This document shows positions 4,888-6,278 of a stretch of DNA of 6,278 nt, in pieces (positions within the stretch are counted from its first letter, which is position 1; the number at the start of each line of letters is the position of its first letter). The translations under genes and the position numbers were made by a program. The notes under the pieces were generated by a model, which had not been told where the DNA came from, ran no database searches, and worked only from the letters and a program-made list of their open reading frames with translations. Origin of the DNA: Nitrososphaerales archaeon TH5896 (GTDB lineage: Archaea > Thermoproteota > Nitrososphaeria > Nitrososphaerales > Nitrososphaeraceae); assembly GCA_014523625.1 (NCBI GenBank), contig JAATVP010000063.1:1-6278 (forward strand), read 5' to 3'.

Positions 4888-5847
4888 TTGAAAAGAACTA
4901 CATTAGACGAATTGGACGGGAAGATACTCCGTTCCTTGTCAAGAAACTGTAGGGTATCTTATAATAGCTTGGGCAGCGAGATAGGTATGACTGCAAAGAG
5001 TGTAAAGGCTAGAGTTAAAAAAATGCAGTCTAGTGGTGTAATAGATAGATTCATTGTCAAAGTGAATCCTCTGGTGCTCGGCTATAGCAAGGTTTGCATT
5101 TTGGTTTTGAGGATTAACAGTAAAGCCGCAGATGAAAAACTTATCAGACGTAGTCTTAGTTTGTTAGGAGACATACTTAACACAGGGCAAGTTCTAGGTA
5201 ATATCTTAACATTCAAATTCGCTGTCAAAAAAGAGGCGGAAGAGAAGCTCGAACTACTAGTTGATGTGATTGGTCAAGATCAGCTGATACAAAACCAAAC
5301 CGTTGTATTCCAAAATGTTAGAGAACAGCCTACTTACATTGACTTTAAGATAATGAGGTGTCTCATTGATAATCCTAGGATGGAAATCTCAGATATTGCC
5401 GAAAAAATCTCAATGTCATCAAAAACAGTTGCTAGAAGGCTTGAAAAGATGATCGAAAACGACGTACTTGATTTTACGATACAAATTAACTTTACATCTA
5501 TAGGAGGATACATAGTGTCTGTTGTCTCGGCCAACCTCGAAAAGGGATCTCATACAAAGGTACTTGAAAGGAGCTACGCGGATCTTGAGGACTCCTTTTT
5601 CGTTTACTCTCCTATGCTCAGCCAGCAAGACGTGATTTATTGGCTTTTCTTTAGTAAGGATGTATTTGCCCTGGATTCAGTAATCAAAAGAATAGAGTCT
5701 TATCAAGGTGTTAAAAAGGTGGATGTCCTTATCCCCATTAATATAGAATACCATAAAGAGGTATTAATAAAAGAGATTGAGAGAAAGCTAGTTGATAAAA
5801 GAGAAGGAAGCCTTTGGGTCAAAGAAAATTCTAATGTAGTTGCCTAA
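4888..5847 (+). CDS. Double-domain Lrp/AsnC-family transcriptional regulator (copy 2)
   Basis: This 319-aa paralogue of the protein at 347-1354 has the same layout. HTH 1 is at about 7-54 (DELDGKILRSLSRNCRVSY, then GMTAKSVKARVKKM), an effector-like domain is at about 55-143, HTH 2 is at about 150-196 (DFKIMRCLIDNPRMEISDIA, then SSKTVARRLEKM), and a second effector-like domain is at about 197-284. A charged tail follows (EVLIKEIERKL), similar to EWVLREIDKKL of copy 1. It lacks the Ser-rich linker. A Cys in the first HTH (C21, NCR) is shared with copy 1 (C23, DCR). It starts with TTG: an in-frame TAA at 4867-4869 leaves no ATG or GTG before the conserved HTH, and a purine-rich AAGGA precedes it. 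It is divergent from the SDR gene across a gap of about 100 nt, which suggests it controls that gene and itself. Ligand and targets are unknown. Confidence 0.9.
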   Translation: MKRTTLDELDGKILRSLSRNCRVSYNSLGSEIGMTAKSVKARVKKMQSSGVIDRFIVKVNPLVLGYSKVCILVLRINSKAADEKLIRRSLSLLGDILNTGQVLGNILTFKFAVKKEAEEKLELLVDVIGQDQLIQNQTVVFQNVREQPTYIDFKIMRCLIDNPRMEISDIAEKISMSSKTVARRLEKMIENDVLDFTIQINFTSIGGYIVSVVSANLEKGSHTKVLERSYADLEDSFFVYSPMLSQQDVIYWLFFSKDVFALDSVIKRIESYQGVKKVDVLIPINIEYHKEVLIKEIERKLVDKREGSLWVKENSNVVA

Positions 5848-6002
5848 GGGGAAAAACTCTGAAGCGTTGGCAGGTATCCTTCCTATGGCTCTAAATGTCT
5901 GGAGATTCCATGTGCCACACTTCCTCCCCCATTGAAGAAACAGTAATCGTTAGCACCATAATTTCAGCTAGCAATAAAATATGTCCTAATTTTGGTAACC
6001 TT
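5848..6002. other. Convergent intergenic spacer, nothing clear
   Basis: This 155-nt gap separates the stop of the second Lrp gene from the stop of the thioredoxin-reductase-like gene. I see no convincing hairpin, T-tract terminator, RNA gene or conserved frame. The minus strand has only a short ATTTTATTG just past the flavoprotein stop, which might help termination. Confidence 0.4.
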
Positions 6003-6278
6003 TTATTCCTGGAGTACTTTATGAACAAACGAGATCGCAATTGATCCTTCGCCCACGGCGGACGCAACACGCTTGATGCTACCACCTCGCACGTCACCCA
6101 CTGCAAATACCCCAGGTAAACTGGCTTCGAGCAAGTACGGCTGACGAGTAAGAGGCCAATGTGCAGCACTTTGGTTTTCAGGCGAAATATCTAGCCCTGT
6201 CTTGATAAATCCTTTAGAGTCAAGTGCGATGCAGCCATCGAGCCAACCGGTATTCGGGTCGGCACCAGTCATGAGGAA
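6003..6278 (-). CDS. Thioredoxin-reductase-like FAD/NAD(P)-dependent oxidoreductase, C-terminal part (cut by right edge)
   Basis: The frame is open from the right edge (first full codons F-L-M-T-G-A-D-P-N-T) to a TAA at 6005-6003, giving the last 91 residues. LPGVFAVGDVRGGSIKRV contains the GD motif that contacts the FAD ribityl/phosphate. VASAVGEGSIAISFVHKVL is the following C-terminal helix of the thioredoxin-reductase fold. The segment MTGADPNTGWL and a WPLTRQPYLLEASLPG insertion fit the longer TrxB-like flavoproteins that often carry an extra N-terminal sensor domain (cyclic-nucleotide-binding or response-regulator type). Whether such a domain is present cannot be seen. These enzymes move electrons from NAD(P)H through FAD to a disulfide or another acceptor in the cytoplasm. 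The redox CxxC, if present, would lie outside the window. It is convergent with the second Lrp gene and not obviously in the same transcription unit as anything here. Confidence 0.88.
   Translation of the reverse strand, partial: FLMTGADPNTGWLDGCIALDSKGFIKTGLDISPENQSAAHWPLTRQPYLLEASLPGVFAVGDVRGGSIKRVASAVGEGSIAISFVHKVLQE

Noticed and set aside
5891..6169. Minus-strand 92-codon frame overlapping the thioredoxin-reductase-like gene
   Set aside because: It is a shadow frame of the flavoprotein's 3' end; the in-frame GD-motif sequence is in the other frame.

Overview
The window looks archaeal and most likely comes from a soil-type ammonia-oxidising thaumarchaeon (Nitrososphaerales, Nitrosocosmicus-like). 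The evidence is AT-rich DNA, A/T-rich TATA-like boxes about 25-30 nt upstream of start codons (leaderless or near-leaderless promoters), a TTG start, and two large double-domain Lrp/AsnC regulators. The genus is an inference from general impression; no taxonomic marker is present.

Layout, left to right: (1) the N-terminal 57 codons of a nitroreductase-family protein, minus strand, running off the left edge (173 to <1). (2) A 335-aa Lrp/AsnC-type regulator with two winged-HTH/effector-domain units, minus strand (1354-347), with a perfect 17-bp palindrome between its TATA box and start codon. (3) A divergent plus-strand unit with a possible 44-codon ORF (1455-1589) that overlaps by ATGA a 131-aa protein of unknown function (1586-1981). 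(4) A 14-TM DHA2-type MFS efflux transporter (2112-3653, plus). (5) A 265-nt convergent intergenic region rich in inverted repeats. (6) A classical short-chain dehydrogenase/reductase (4785-3919, minus). (7) Divergent from it, a second 319-aa double-Lrp regulator, clearly paralogous to the first (4888-5847, plus, TTG start). (8) The C-terminal 91 residues of a thioredoxin-reductase-like flavoprotein, minus strand, running off the right edge (>6278 to 6003).

No mobile element, CRISPR array, rRNA or tRNA was recognised. The gene set (nitroreductase, multidrug-type exporter, NADP(H)-type SDR, thioredoxin-reductase-like enzyme, two regulators) fits a small detoxification/redox-response neighbourhood. 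The most striking non-coding signal is a roughly 41-bp imperfect repeat carrying the TATA region in front of both the 44/131-aa unit and the MFS gene, which suggests shared control. Inverted repeats also sit on the predicted transcription starts of the first Lrp gene, the MFS gene and the SDR gene. The regulatory links are inferred from position only.
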